Source: CAZOZP01 sp964584325 (GTDB taxonomy: Bacteria; Bacteroidota; Ignavibacteria; Ignavibacteriales; Melioribacteraceae). Taken from it: a stretch of DNA of 52,908 nucleotides. Made by a program: the position numbers and the translations under genes. Location: NCBI GenBank assembly GCA_964584325.1, contig CAZOZP010000018.1, forward strand, positions 1-52,908. The letters run 5' to 3'. Below the pieces are notes generated by a model. That model searched no databases and was not told the DNA's origin. It saw only the letters and a list, made by a program, of their open reading frames with translations. Below, piece by piece: positions 15,839 to 23,176 of this stretch. The first letter of the stretch is position 1; every line of letters starts with the position of its first letter.

Positions 15839-16229
15839 CGAGGATTTTACAAACCTGAAAATCGTTTCATCCGGCAGAAAACTAATATTGGATGAAGTGG
15901 TAGCCGATATAGTGATCCGCACGATATGCAAATTGTACGGCACTCCGGATGGTTATGATGATATCGGGGGTGTCAAATATCAAAGATATTTTATTTATGA
16001 TGAAATATTTCATTGTAAGGGGATTATAGAACCGGGTAAACCAAAATGTTTACTGCCGAAGTTCCCTGATGCTAATCTAAATATCGAAGATATATATTTA
16101 GCCTTAGTTAAACTATCCTACAAGTACGAGTCAAGACAATTCGCCTTGTTGCTGAATACAATGCGTGGAGCTGACGTTTATTCCAAATATGAAAACATAA
16201 TAAAGAGTTATTACAGGGATATAGCTTAA
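15831..16229 (+). CDS. Early phage protein, unknown
   Basis: 132 residues from the ATG at 15831 (MTNEDFTNLKIVSSGRKL); an earlier in-frame start at 15789 would overlap most of the upstream peptide. No recognisable domain. Features: IVIRTICKLYGTPDGYDDIG, FIYDEIFHCKGIIEPGKPKC and a C-terminal helical part. One base of overlap with the HNH gene. Confidence 0.6.
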   Translation: MTNEDFTNLKIVSSGRKLILDEVVADIVIRTICKLYGTPDGYDDIGGVKYQRYFIYDEIFHCKGIIEPGKPKCLLPKFPDANLNIEDIYLALVKLSYKYESRQFALLLNTMRGADVYSKYENIIKSYYRDIA

Positions 16230-16849
16230 TGATCAAATGGACTGAAGAAAAATTGGATTGGCTGAGAAAAAACCTACATAAAACAAACCGGGAGATAGGT
16301 GAAGAGTTAGGTTTAAGCAAGTCTGCTATCACTAATATTCTCCACATTAAAGGGATTAAGAGACAGCCGGAGTTAAGGGAAAGTTTAAGGAAGCTATCTC
16401 AGTTCAAACCCGGTCACGTAGGCTATAAACCGTTAAAAGGTGTAAGGGTAAGTATTAGAACAGAATTCAAACCGGGGCAAAAACCGACAAACACTAAATG
16501 GGACGGATGCGTAACTATCAGGAACGAAACATTAGGAAGGAAAGTGGTAATGATTCGTATTTCCGAAAATAGTTGGGTGTATCTATCGAGGTACAATTAT
16601 ATGAAGGAATACGGCTATATACCTAAAGGGTGGATAATAACGCATAAAGACGGCAATTCATTGAATTGTAATATAGAAAACCTGAAAGCTATGCCGAGGA
16701 AGTCGCTGATGGTAAAGAATCACAATCGAATAAAGGCGATAATTACAAGATCATTCGGGAAAGCATATACGGAAGAGTTGGCGGCCATTCCTGAAGTAGT
16801 TGAATTTATTAAAAAAAGAACGGAGTTGGGAAAATGTTTAAACAAATGA
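16229..16849 (+). CDS. HNH endonuclease with N-terminal HTH
   Basis: 206 residues. An N-terminal GcrA-like or homeodomain-like helix-turn-helix (WTEEKLDWLRKNLHKTNREI, GLSKSAITNILHIKGIKR) is followed by an HNH domain with WVYLSRYNYMKEYGYIPKG, WIITHKDGNSLNCNIENLKA, the typical H..G...N.I.NL pattern of phage HNH-3 nucleases. These nick or cut DNA and often act as homing enzymes or in packaging. In this operon it could be a free-standing homing gene. Confidence 0.85.
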   Translation: MIKWTEEKLDWLRKNLHKTNREIGEELGLSKSAITNILHIKGIKRQPELRESLRKLSQFKPGHVGYKPLKGVRVSIRTEFKPGQKPTNTKWDGCVTIRNETLGRKVVMIRISENSWVYLSRYNYMKEYGYIPKGWIITHKDGNSLNCNIENLKAMPRKSLMVKNHNRIKAIITRSFGKAYTEELAAIPEVVEFIKKRTELGKCLNK

Positions 16850-17211
16850 TAGGGAATCGATATCTTTATAATGCAAAAGAATATCTTATCGAAGATACAA
16901 GCTGGTCGGGTGATTATTTATTAGTGAAGACAGATAAAAAAACTTTCCATATACATAAAGATAATGAAAAGAAAACAGCCGAAGAATTCCTCCCAATTAG
17001 TAACGAGCTTACCGTAAAAGATAAAGCTCTTCAAGTTGCTACACAGGCTAATACTTTAAAAACAGTCACTGATATTTTAGTTGACTGCATAAAAAAAGTC
17101 AATGAAGACCCGTCCTACATTAAACAGGCTAATTCTATCAATGGTACGGTCAGGACAATTACAGGTGTGATGAAGATAGAGCTTGAAATGCTCAAATACA
17201 AACAGAAATAA
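16834..17211 (+). CDS. Early phage protein, unknown
   Basis: 125 residues. It starts 16 bases inside the HNH gene. N-terminal beta-rich part (GNRYLYNAKEYLIEDTSWSG, YLLVKTDKKTFHIHK), then a helical C-terminal half. No family recognised. Confidence 0.6.
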   Translation: MFKQMIGNRYLYNAKEYLIEDTSWSGDYLLVKTDKKTFHIHKDNEKKTAEEFLPISNELTVKDKALQVATQANTLKTVTDILVDCIKKVNEDPSYIKQANSINGTVRTITGVMKIELEMLKYKQK

Positions 17212-17228
17212 AATAAGGGAGTCGGAAA

Positions 17229-17573
17229 GTGGAAAAATTAAAGAAACTTGCTTTTTATGAAATAGACCGTGGGCGAATGGCTATAAGGTTTCAAAAAAGC
17301 TTTGAAGAAATTCAAAAGAAAGTTGCTGAAAGGGGCGAAAAGGCTGAATTATGCTTGAAGATTATAATACATCCTTCAGCGGACAACGAATTTGGAAGTT
17401 TAAGTTATGATATTACTCAAAAAACTCCAAAGCAAACCAGTATTAAATTAACTACTTCACTAAACAAAGACGGGTTAATTGTAAGTGACGGGAAAGAGAT
17501 CATAAACACCTTAGAGCTCGAATTATTTCCCGAAAATCCGTTAAACATTATTAAAATGGAGTGTGAAAAATGA
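17229..17573 (+). CDS. Early phage protein, unknown
   Basis: 114 residues with a GTG start preceded by AAGGGAGTCGG. Mixed alpha/beta, with LCLKIIIHPSADNEFGSLSY and a C-terminal LELELFPENPLN. It precedes the 17570 gene by an ATGA overlap, which suggests a joint function. Confidence 0.6.
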   Translation: MEKLKKLAFYEIDRGRMAIRFQKSFEEIQKKVAERGEKAELCLKIIIHPSADNEFGSLSYDITQKTPKQTSIKLTTSLNKDGLIVSDGKEIINTLELELFPENPLNIIKMECEK

Positions 17574-18391
17574 ACGATAAATTATTAAATATAAACGTAA
17601 ATCAGGAAGGCCAATCAATCAAAGTCGGAAATGATGTAATTGAATTAGTAGATCGGTCTAAATCAACTTTTAAGGCTGAGTCAATTTATGACTTAAAAAC
17701 ATACTTAGGTGATGATGCTATAACAATAAGAGAGCCCTATCAAACAGAATATGTTCCTATCAAACCAGAGCAACTTATAGGCTTTTTCACAGAAAGAAGA
17801 TGTGTCTTTTACCTTAAACAGGGAGTTGATAGGTACACAACCCCGGTAGGTGAAAGTAAAATACAGTTATCCAACGATTTGCAGCTTTTGAACTCAATGA
17901 ATATGCAGACCATGCACATTGATGATTTCACTTTAAGGCTGAAAAAGATAAAGAAAAGATTAGATGGAGCAGGCTTACTTTTGCTTGATTCCCTGGTGAA
18001 CTTAAAACTTAAGAAAATTCTCACTATTGATAAAACTTCGGATAATCGGGGAAATTTCGGTATTGCCGTAAAATCCGAAAAAGCAGCAAAAGAGGATTAT
18101 GAATTTCCTGAAAAGATTGATATTACCGTTCCTTTGTTCGCATCAGCCGATAGTTCAAAAATTGAAATTAGTTTCGATTTCTCATTTAACTGGGCTATGC
18201 AAGATGAAAAGGTAAAGCTTGAATGCTCCTTATCAAACCTGAATTTAAGTGTTGAGATTGGGGAACTGATATCGAAAGAAATCAAAGAAGTTTTTACAGG
18301 TTATAAACTTTACTGTGGTGAATTAAACATCGTGCAGCAAACAGACGAATGGAAGTATAAGAAAAATAACCTTGAAATAAGAGGGATATAA
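17570..18391 (+). CDS. Early phage protein, possibly DUF2303/YfdQ-like
   Basis: 273 residues. The overall plan (N-terminal region, VPIKPEQLIGFFTERRCVF, helical middle, then FPEKIDITVPLFASADSSKI and EISFDFSFNW near the end) resembles DUF2303 proteins of phage replication regions, which have a conserved P..F..GIPVF.G ... L.Y.L block. The match is from memory of the pattern and is weak. It sits right before the primase. Confidence 0.5.
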   Translation: MNDKLLNINVNQEGQSIKVGNDVIELVDRSKSTFKAESIYDLKTYLGDDAITIREPYQTEYVPIKPEQLIGFFTERRCVFYLKQGVDRYTTPVGESKIQLSNDLQLLNSMNMQTMHIDDFTLRLKKIKKRLDGAGLLLLDSLVNLKLKKILTIDKTSDNRGNFGIAVKSEKAAKEDYEFPEKIDITVPLFASADSSKIEISFDFSFNWAMQDEKVKLECSLSNLNLSVEIGELISKEIKEVFTGYKLYCGELNIVQQTDEWKYKKNNLEIRGI

Positions 18392-19612
18392 TTGCTGGAT
18401 TTAATCGCTGAAATAAAAAATAGAATCGATATTGAAACGCTTTTGCGGACAATGGGGATCACGAAAAACACTGCAGGTTTTGTTTCTTCACCAGGCAAGG
18501 CGGAGAATACAGCATCTGCAAAGTTGTATCCTCCTCATCATTATGTTGATTTCAGTTCAACCGGGGCTGCGAAAAAACGTGATCTTATCGATTATTATTC
18601 AGAGTACTACAATGTAGATACTAAAACAGCGATAAAAGAGATATGCGGACTGTGCGGAATTAATGAAACTTCTAACACCGACTCCGTTAGAATAACTCCT
18701 GAGAGTAGGAGAGAGACCCACTCTCCTGTTTCTTGCGCAATTGAGGATATAATAGACTGTTTATCTGAAGACGAAAAATACATCTATTACGAGTTTCTGG
18801 GAAAGTTTGAAGACGAAGCTGGTGCATTAATAGAAGTCAAAAAATATCGGATAAAAAATAATAGTAAGATTTTCACCGAAATGTTTAACTATTGCAAGAA
18901 TTACCGGAATAACAAGGCTTGGGATTACCTTACTAAAAAAAGAATGATCCCTGAACAGTATTTGAACTATTTCCGAATATTCACTATAGAGAATTACAGC
19001 CAGGTTAACAATCACCTAAAGAAAGTTTTTGCCTTAGAAGAGCTGCAAAGAAGCGGACTTTTTAACGAAAAAGGCAATTTAGTGTTCTTTAATCATAGAA
19101 TTATTATTCCTTACATTTTTCGGAATGAAATAGTGTATTTGAGAGGCCGTTTCTTTGATGATAACGGCCCAAACACCGACGAATTCAAATACTTAGGCGT
19201 GAAATCAGACAAGCTAGGAGTAAACACTCCCAAAAGGCTTTACAACATAGATATTATTAAATCAATGCTTCCAGATGAAAGATTATTCATCACGGAAGGC
19301 GAATTTGATACAATAGTTTACCATATTATGGGCTTTAATGCTGTTTGCATCCCTGGTGCAGGAAATATTCCTTCAATAAATGTATTAAAACAGCTGCTTC
19401 CCTTCCAAATCATTTACGGTGGTGATGTTGATCAGGCAGGTGTCAGGCTTTTAACAGGCCATTACCAGGATAATCACGGGAACTTAAAGTTCACTGAAAA
19501 TAATTTAACTACAATCTATGAAAAAATGGGTAAAAAAATCTTTGTTCAGAAATTAAAAAGCAAAGACATAAACGATCATTTAATTAAATGTGCGGCGGGT
19601 GCAAATGTTTGA
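18392..19612 (+). CDS. Phage DNA primase with Toprim domain
   Basis: 406 residues with a TTG start directly after the previous stop. The N-terminal 85 residues have the plan of a CHC2 zinc domain (FVSSPGKAENTASAKLYPPH, HYVDFSSTGAAKKRDLIDYY), but the cysteine ligands are replaced, so the metal site is probably lost. The Toprim domain is clear: LFITEGEFDTIVYHIMGF, then AVCIPGAGNIP and IYGGDVDQAG, giving the catalytic E and DxD-type acidic residues. Role: primer synthesis for phage replication with the VapE-like ATPase downstream. Confidence 0.8.
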   Translation: MLDLIAEIKNRIDIETLLRTMGITKNTAGFVSSPGKAENTASAKLYPPHHYVDFSSTGAAKKRDLIDYYSEYYNVDTKTAIKEICGLCGINETSNTDSVRITPESRRETHSPVSCAIEDIIDCLSEDEKYIYYEFLGKFEDEAGALIEVKKYRIKNNSKIFTEMFNYCKNYRNNKAWDYLTKKRMIPEQYLNYFRIFTIENYSQVNNHLKKVFALEELQRSGLFNEKGNLVFFNHRIIIPYIFRNEIVYLRGRFFDDNGPNTDEFKYLGVKSDKLGVNTPKRLYNIDIIKSMLPDERLFITEGEFDTIVYHIMGFNAVCIPGAGNIPSINVLKQLLPFQIIYGGDVDQAGVRLLTGHYQDNHGNLKFTENNLTTIYEKMGKKIFVQKLKSKDINDHLIKCAAGANV

Positions 19613-21068
19613 GACTCCACAGTTCGATTATATAGAAGAAGCAAGAAAACAGCTAAATGAAATTCCGGTTGAACCTGCTAACCAGGCTGATCCGCTCCCG
19701 GCTGAAGATGTAGTAAAAAAAAGAAGTAAAAAATCAAAGCTAGTTACTGAGACTAAAAAACTTCAAAAAAAAATTGAAGAAGAACTATCTGATGAACTAA
19801 AAGAGGAAGTTGAAACAAAGAAAAACTCAAAAAACGAGATAATCAGGACGGTTAAATTTTTAAGGGAGAACTGGGATTTTAGATATAATTCCATTTCAAA
19901 ACAAACCGAAATAAAAAGGAAGGGGGAAAAGTATTTTAAAAAGTTTGACGATATAGAGTATCACGATTTATCTATCGCTATATCACTTTCTGGAATATCC
20001 TTGACAGACGAAAAATTTAAACACATAATATATGGGACAATGGTGGCTGAAAGATATAATCCTTTGACTGAATACTTTTTTTCCTTACCAAAGTGGGATG
20101 GGAAAACAGATTATATAAAAGATTACTGCTCGATTTTGGAGCTTCAGGACGAGAATAAAAGAGAGTTTGTTAACGAATGTTTTAAAAAATGGATTGTTGG
20201 TTGTGTGGGGTCGATAATTAACGAGAACGAAGTTAATCATCTTTGTTTAATTTTAGTTGGTGGACAGGGGACAGGCAAGTCAACTTTCCTAAATAATTTA
20301 GTGCCTAAAAACTTAAAGAAAGATTATTTATATTCAAATACCTTTCTTCCTCACTCGAAAGATCATATTTTGTTTCTTGCAACCAAATGGCTTATAAACC
20401 TCGACGAGTTAGAAGTGTTTAATAAAACCGACATTAGAACAATTAAATCTGTAATAACACAACCGCAAGTCGAGCTTAGGAAGGCTTATACTAAAGAATC
20501 TATAATAGCGAAAAGGATTGCTTCTTTTTGTGGTTCAGTAAATAATGTTGAGTTCTTAAACGATGAAACCGGATCACGACGTTTTTTGCCGATACACGTT
20601 AAAAATATCAGATATACTGAAAATAAAAGCCTGGATAAAATGTATGCTCAGGCTTTTGCGTTGTATAAAGATGATACTTTTATTCATTACATAAATGCTA
20701 CAGACCTGAAACACCTCGAAATATATAATGATGATTTTAAAATTTTAACAATGGAAGAAGAGATGGTGCTGAAGTTCTTCAGGAAACCGTCTGAAGAAGA
20801 ACTAAAAACAAAGAGGGTTATGATCTCTTACTTGCAACCGAATGAGATAGTTGATTTACTTTGTAAAAAATTCGATAAACTTAATCATAATAGTACTGTA
20901 AAGAATAACGTAGGAAAAGCTTTAAGTAAATACAACTTTAATAAAGTAACTAAACGACTTACAGGTTATGACAAACCATTGAAAGTTTGGGAAGTTATAT
21001 ATGAAGAGAATCAATTTAAGGATGAAAACTTTGTTCCGACCTATCCTGTGAAAGATGATTTCTTTTAG
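19605..21068 (+). CDS. VapE/VirE-type P-loop ATPase (replication helicase)
   Basis: 487 residues from the ATG at 19605; a GTG at 19590 is possible. The first 90 residues are charged and Lys-rich. The VirE/VapE domain covers about 140-390, with Walker A VGGQGTGKST, Walker B-like WLINLDELE, the TQPQVELRKAYTKE block, ASFCGSVNN (sensor 1) and FLNDETGSRRFLPI (arginine finger region). In phages these proteins act as superfamily 3-like helicases at the origin. The putative origin follows 14 bases after its stop. Confidence 0.85.
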   Translation: MFETPQFDYIEEARKQLNEIPVEPANQADPLPAEDVVKKRSKKSKLVTETKKLQKKIEEELSDELKEEVETKKNSKNEIIRTVKFLRENWDFRYNSISKQTEIKRKGEKYFKKFDDIEYHDLSIAISLSGISLTDEKFKHIIYGTMVAERYNPLTEYFFSLPKWDGKTDYIKDYCSILELQDENKREFVNECFKKWIVGCVGSIINENEVNHLCLILVGGQGTGKSTFLNNLVPKNLKKDYLYSNTFLPHSKDHILFLATKWLINLDELEVFNKTDIRTIKSVITQPQVELRKAYTKESIIAKRIASFCGSVNNVEFLNDETGSRRFLPIHVKNIRYTENKSLDKMYAQAFALYKDDTFIHYINATDLKHLEIYNDDFKILTMEEEMVLKFFRKPSEEELKTKRVMISYLQPNEIVDLLCKKFDKLNHNSTVKNNVGKALSKYNFNKVTKRLTGYDKPLKVWEVIYEENQFKDENFVPTYPVKDDFF

Positions 21069-21081
21069 GTATATTAAATAT

Positions 21082-21359
21082 GTAGTAATGTAGTAATGTG
21101 TAGTAACGTCGGTTTTTGCCTTCTTACTACAACACAAGTTCTTTAATAATAAAGAATTACGGCATTTGTAGTAATGTAGTAACGTTATTTTTGGTTTTTA
21201 ACCTTTATAATATCGCTAAAATAAAACATAATTTAAAGGTTAATATATCCTTACTACACGTTACTACATTACTACAATAGAGATATAACCAATAAAATTA
21301 AGGTAAAAATGTAGTAATGTGGTTAATATTATCCTTACTACACGTTACTACATTACTAC
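21082..21359. other. Iteron array, putative phage replication origin
   Basis: Thirteen exact copies of GTAGTAA or its complement lie within 278 bp. Direct copies start at 21082, 21090, 21100, 21168, 21176 and 21311; complementary copies at 21124, 21251, 21261, 21269, 21335, 21345 and 21353. Neighbouring copies are spaced 8 or 10 bases. GTAGTAATGTAGTAACGT at 21168-21185 is inverted at 21258-21275. Nested inside is TTAACCTTTA (21198-21207) with TAAAGGTTAA (21234-21243) around an AT-rich centre. There is no spacer/repeat regularity of a CRISPR. Position right after primase and helicase genes suggests an origin; an operator for the late genes is the alternative. Confidence 0.65.
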
Positions 21360-21375
21360 AAATAAAAGGAAAGAT

Positions 21376-21927
21376 ATGAGTGAAGCAGATGTTCAATTGA
21401 ATCGGGTAATGAGATCATTAAAGAATGATCTTGAGAAAGCAAATGTTATGGCGTTAAACAAAGCTGGTCGGTCTGCATTCGCTGCTTTAGTTGATGATAT
21501 AACAAGTAACTACAACATTAAAAGAAAAGATTTTATGAAGCAGGTAAAATTATATAGTGCTACCAAAAAATATCCGGCAGTACTTGTTAGAATAAAAGGT
21601 GAAGTTGTTGGAGCTTATAAGTTCGGAGGTCGTTCAAGAAAAAATGGTACCGCATTTACGATAAAGAAAAGCGGAGGACCTAAATTAATTAAGTCTTCTT
21701 TTGTTGCAACAATGAAATCAGGACACGTGGGTATATTTGAAAGAGTTGGGGATAAAGTTGCAATAAAAGGAAGAAAATATCCTATGCAAAAGATCAAAGA
21801 AATATATGGGCCAAGCTCAATGGAGTTGGCTAGTTCAGATATATCATATCAAATACTTGAAAAGAAATTCTTTGAGCTATTCAAGAAGGAATTGGAAAGA
21901 TTGATGGTATATGTTAATAGAAAATGA
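21376..21927 (+). CDS. Phage minor tail protein Z-like
   Basis: 183 residues from the ATG at 21376, preceded by AAAGGAAAG; an upstream in-frame start would run through the iteron array. Family features: ALNKAGRSAFAALVDDIT, YNIKRKDFMKQVKLYSATKK, FVATMKSGHVGIFERVGDK and PMQKIKEIYGPSSMELA, the known GpZ pattern (basic N-terminal half, SGH.G.F.R, I.E.YGPS). In lambda, Z acts late in tail assembly. Here it is the first gene after the origin, away from other tail genes, which is unusual. Confidence 0.75.
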   Translation: MSEADVQLNRVMRSLKNDLEKANVMALNKAGRSAFAALVDDITSNYNIKRKDFMKQVKLYSATKKYPAVLVRIKGEVVGAYKFGGRSRKNGTAFTIKKSGGPKLIKSSFVATMKSGHVGIFERVGDKVAIKGRKYPMQKIKEIYGPSSMELASSDISYQILEKKFFELFKKELERLMVYVNRK

Positions 21928-22028
21928 AAAGGTACTACCTATGAGTCTCGTGTACGGAGTCCGCCGACGCCCACGAAACGTTAAATTTTTAGAATAAACA
22001 ATACGTATTTCGTTTCGGATAAAAAAAT
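21928..22028. other. Short spacer before the packaging genes
   Basis: More GC-rich in its first half (GAGTCTCGTGTACGGAGTCC, CGCCGACGCCCACGAAACG) than surrounding DNA. No gene. It may hold a promoter for 22029 onward. Confidence 0.3.
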
Positions 22029-22640
22029 ATGAAATTAAACTTAGAAAGTATAAGGAGTAAGCAAGATGCATCCGATGATGTAATTCTTTTCCCGGATGAA
22101 ACTCGTAGGAAGCCTTCAATTTTAGAGCGTAAAACAGCCAACATTTACCGACGGGCATTTGGAGAACTAAATCTTTATAAAGCCATTGATTTCCCACTTA
22201 AACAAGATTATTCATACCATTTTTTGACAAATGGAAATATAGATTCATTATCCTACATTAAATTTATTATGAATCATTATGAGTTGGATTATATGCTCTT
22301 TTCTACATGGTGCATGTCAACTGAAGATGTGCTGCAAATAGCAGAATGGTTGGAAGAAAAGAAAATTAAAAAGATGGATGCATATTTGGGTGAAATATTC
22401 CCTGGAAGATACTCTTCAGAGTATAAATTATTAATGAAAATCATTCCTGAATCCGGTGGCCGAGTGGTTACTTTCCGGAATCACTCTAAAATATTCGCCG
22501 GGTATGGCGATAGATTTTATTTTGGTTTGGAATCTTCAGCAAACATTACAACAAATCCAAGGTGCGAAAATGCCTGTTTAACTATTTCAAAAGAAATTTT
22601 CGACTTCTACTATGACTATTTTCAGGGAATTAAAGGTTAA
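22029..22640 (+). CDS. PLD-like (single HKD motif) phage protein
   Basis: 203 residues. The C-terminal half has a phospholipase-D-type motif: NHSKIFAGYGDRFYFGLESS followed by ANITTNPRCENA, giving H152, K154, D161, and N172/E180 in the usual positions. An upstream strand-helix unit (YELDYMLFSTWCMSTEDVLQ) fits the same fold. One motif per chain implies a dimer, as in Nuc-type nucleases. Located directly before the terminase genes, a nuclease role in DNA processing or packaging is plausible but not shown. Confidence 0.6.
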   Translation: MKLNLESIRSKQDASDDVILFPDETRRKPSILERKTANIYRRAFGELNLYKAIDFPLKQDYSYHFLTNGNIDSLSYIKFIMNHYELDYMLFSTWCMSTEDVLQIAEWLEEKKIKKMDAYLGEIFPGRYSSEYKLLMKIIPESGGRVVTFRNHSKIFAGYGDRFYFGLESSANITTNPRCENACLTISKEIFDFYYDYFQGIKG

Positions 22641-22642
22641 TT

Positions 22643-23176
22643 ATGGCCGAAAACATTGTTTCAGTTAATACTTTGGCAGAATTTTGGGACGTGGATGTAA
22701 GAACCATCCAGAATTGGGCAGATCCTTCCAAAGAAGAATATCCACTCCCCAGGCATAACAATAAACGGGGTGAATACGAATTCCTGGACTCAATTCGCTG
22801 GATGTATATCAGGCAAAGAAGAAAAATACAGATACTGGAAGCCTCAAGTGATGACGAACTTCATAAACACAAAATTACCGGACAATTAATTAAGAATCGA
22901 AAGGAAGAAATCGAACTCCGGAAAGATTTAGGGGAAGTCCTGGACAAAAAAGAAACATTGATAGTTATTTCAAATTTAATGAGTGTTGTTAACAATCAAA
23001 TTAATTCACTAAAGTACGATACGCTAAGGACATTAACAATCACTGATCCTCTGAGCATTCAAAAGATAGAAGAAATCTATGAAGATGCAAAACTAATAAT
23101 ATCAAATTATGATATAGATAAATTACTCACAGATGAAAATGCAATAATAGATATGTCTGATGAAAACCACGATTGA
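22643..23176 (+). CDS. terS: Terminase small subunit (Nu1-like)
   Basis: 177 residues. An N-terminal winged helix-turn-helix (SVNTLAEFWDVDVRTIQNWA, DSIRWMYIRQRRK) is followed by a helical region (LIKNRKEEIELRKDLGEVLD, KKETLIVISNLMSVVNNQI), the layout of lambda gpNu1. It recognises packaging sites and recruits the large subunit. It overlaps the large-subunit gene by 17 bases. Confidence 0.8.
   Translation: MAENIVSVNTLAEFWDVDVRTIQNWADPSKEEYPLPRHNNKRGEYEFLDSIRWMYIRQRRKIQILEASSDDELHKHKITGQLIKNRKEEIELRKDLGEVLDKKETLIVISNLMSVVNNQINSLKYDTLRTLTITDPLSIQKIEEIYEDAKLIISNYDIDKLLTDENAIIDMSDENHD

Noticed and set aside
21082..21359. CRISPR array
   Set aside because: The repeated word is only 7 bp, appears in both orientations and lacks uniform spacers; no cas genes are present.
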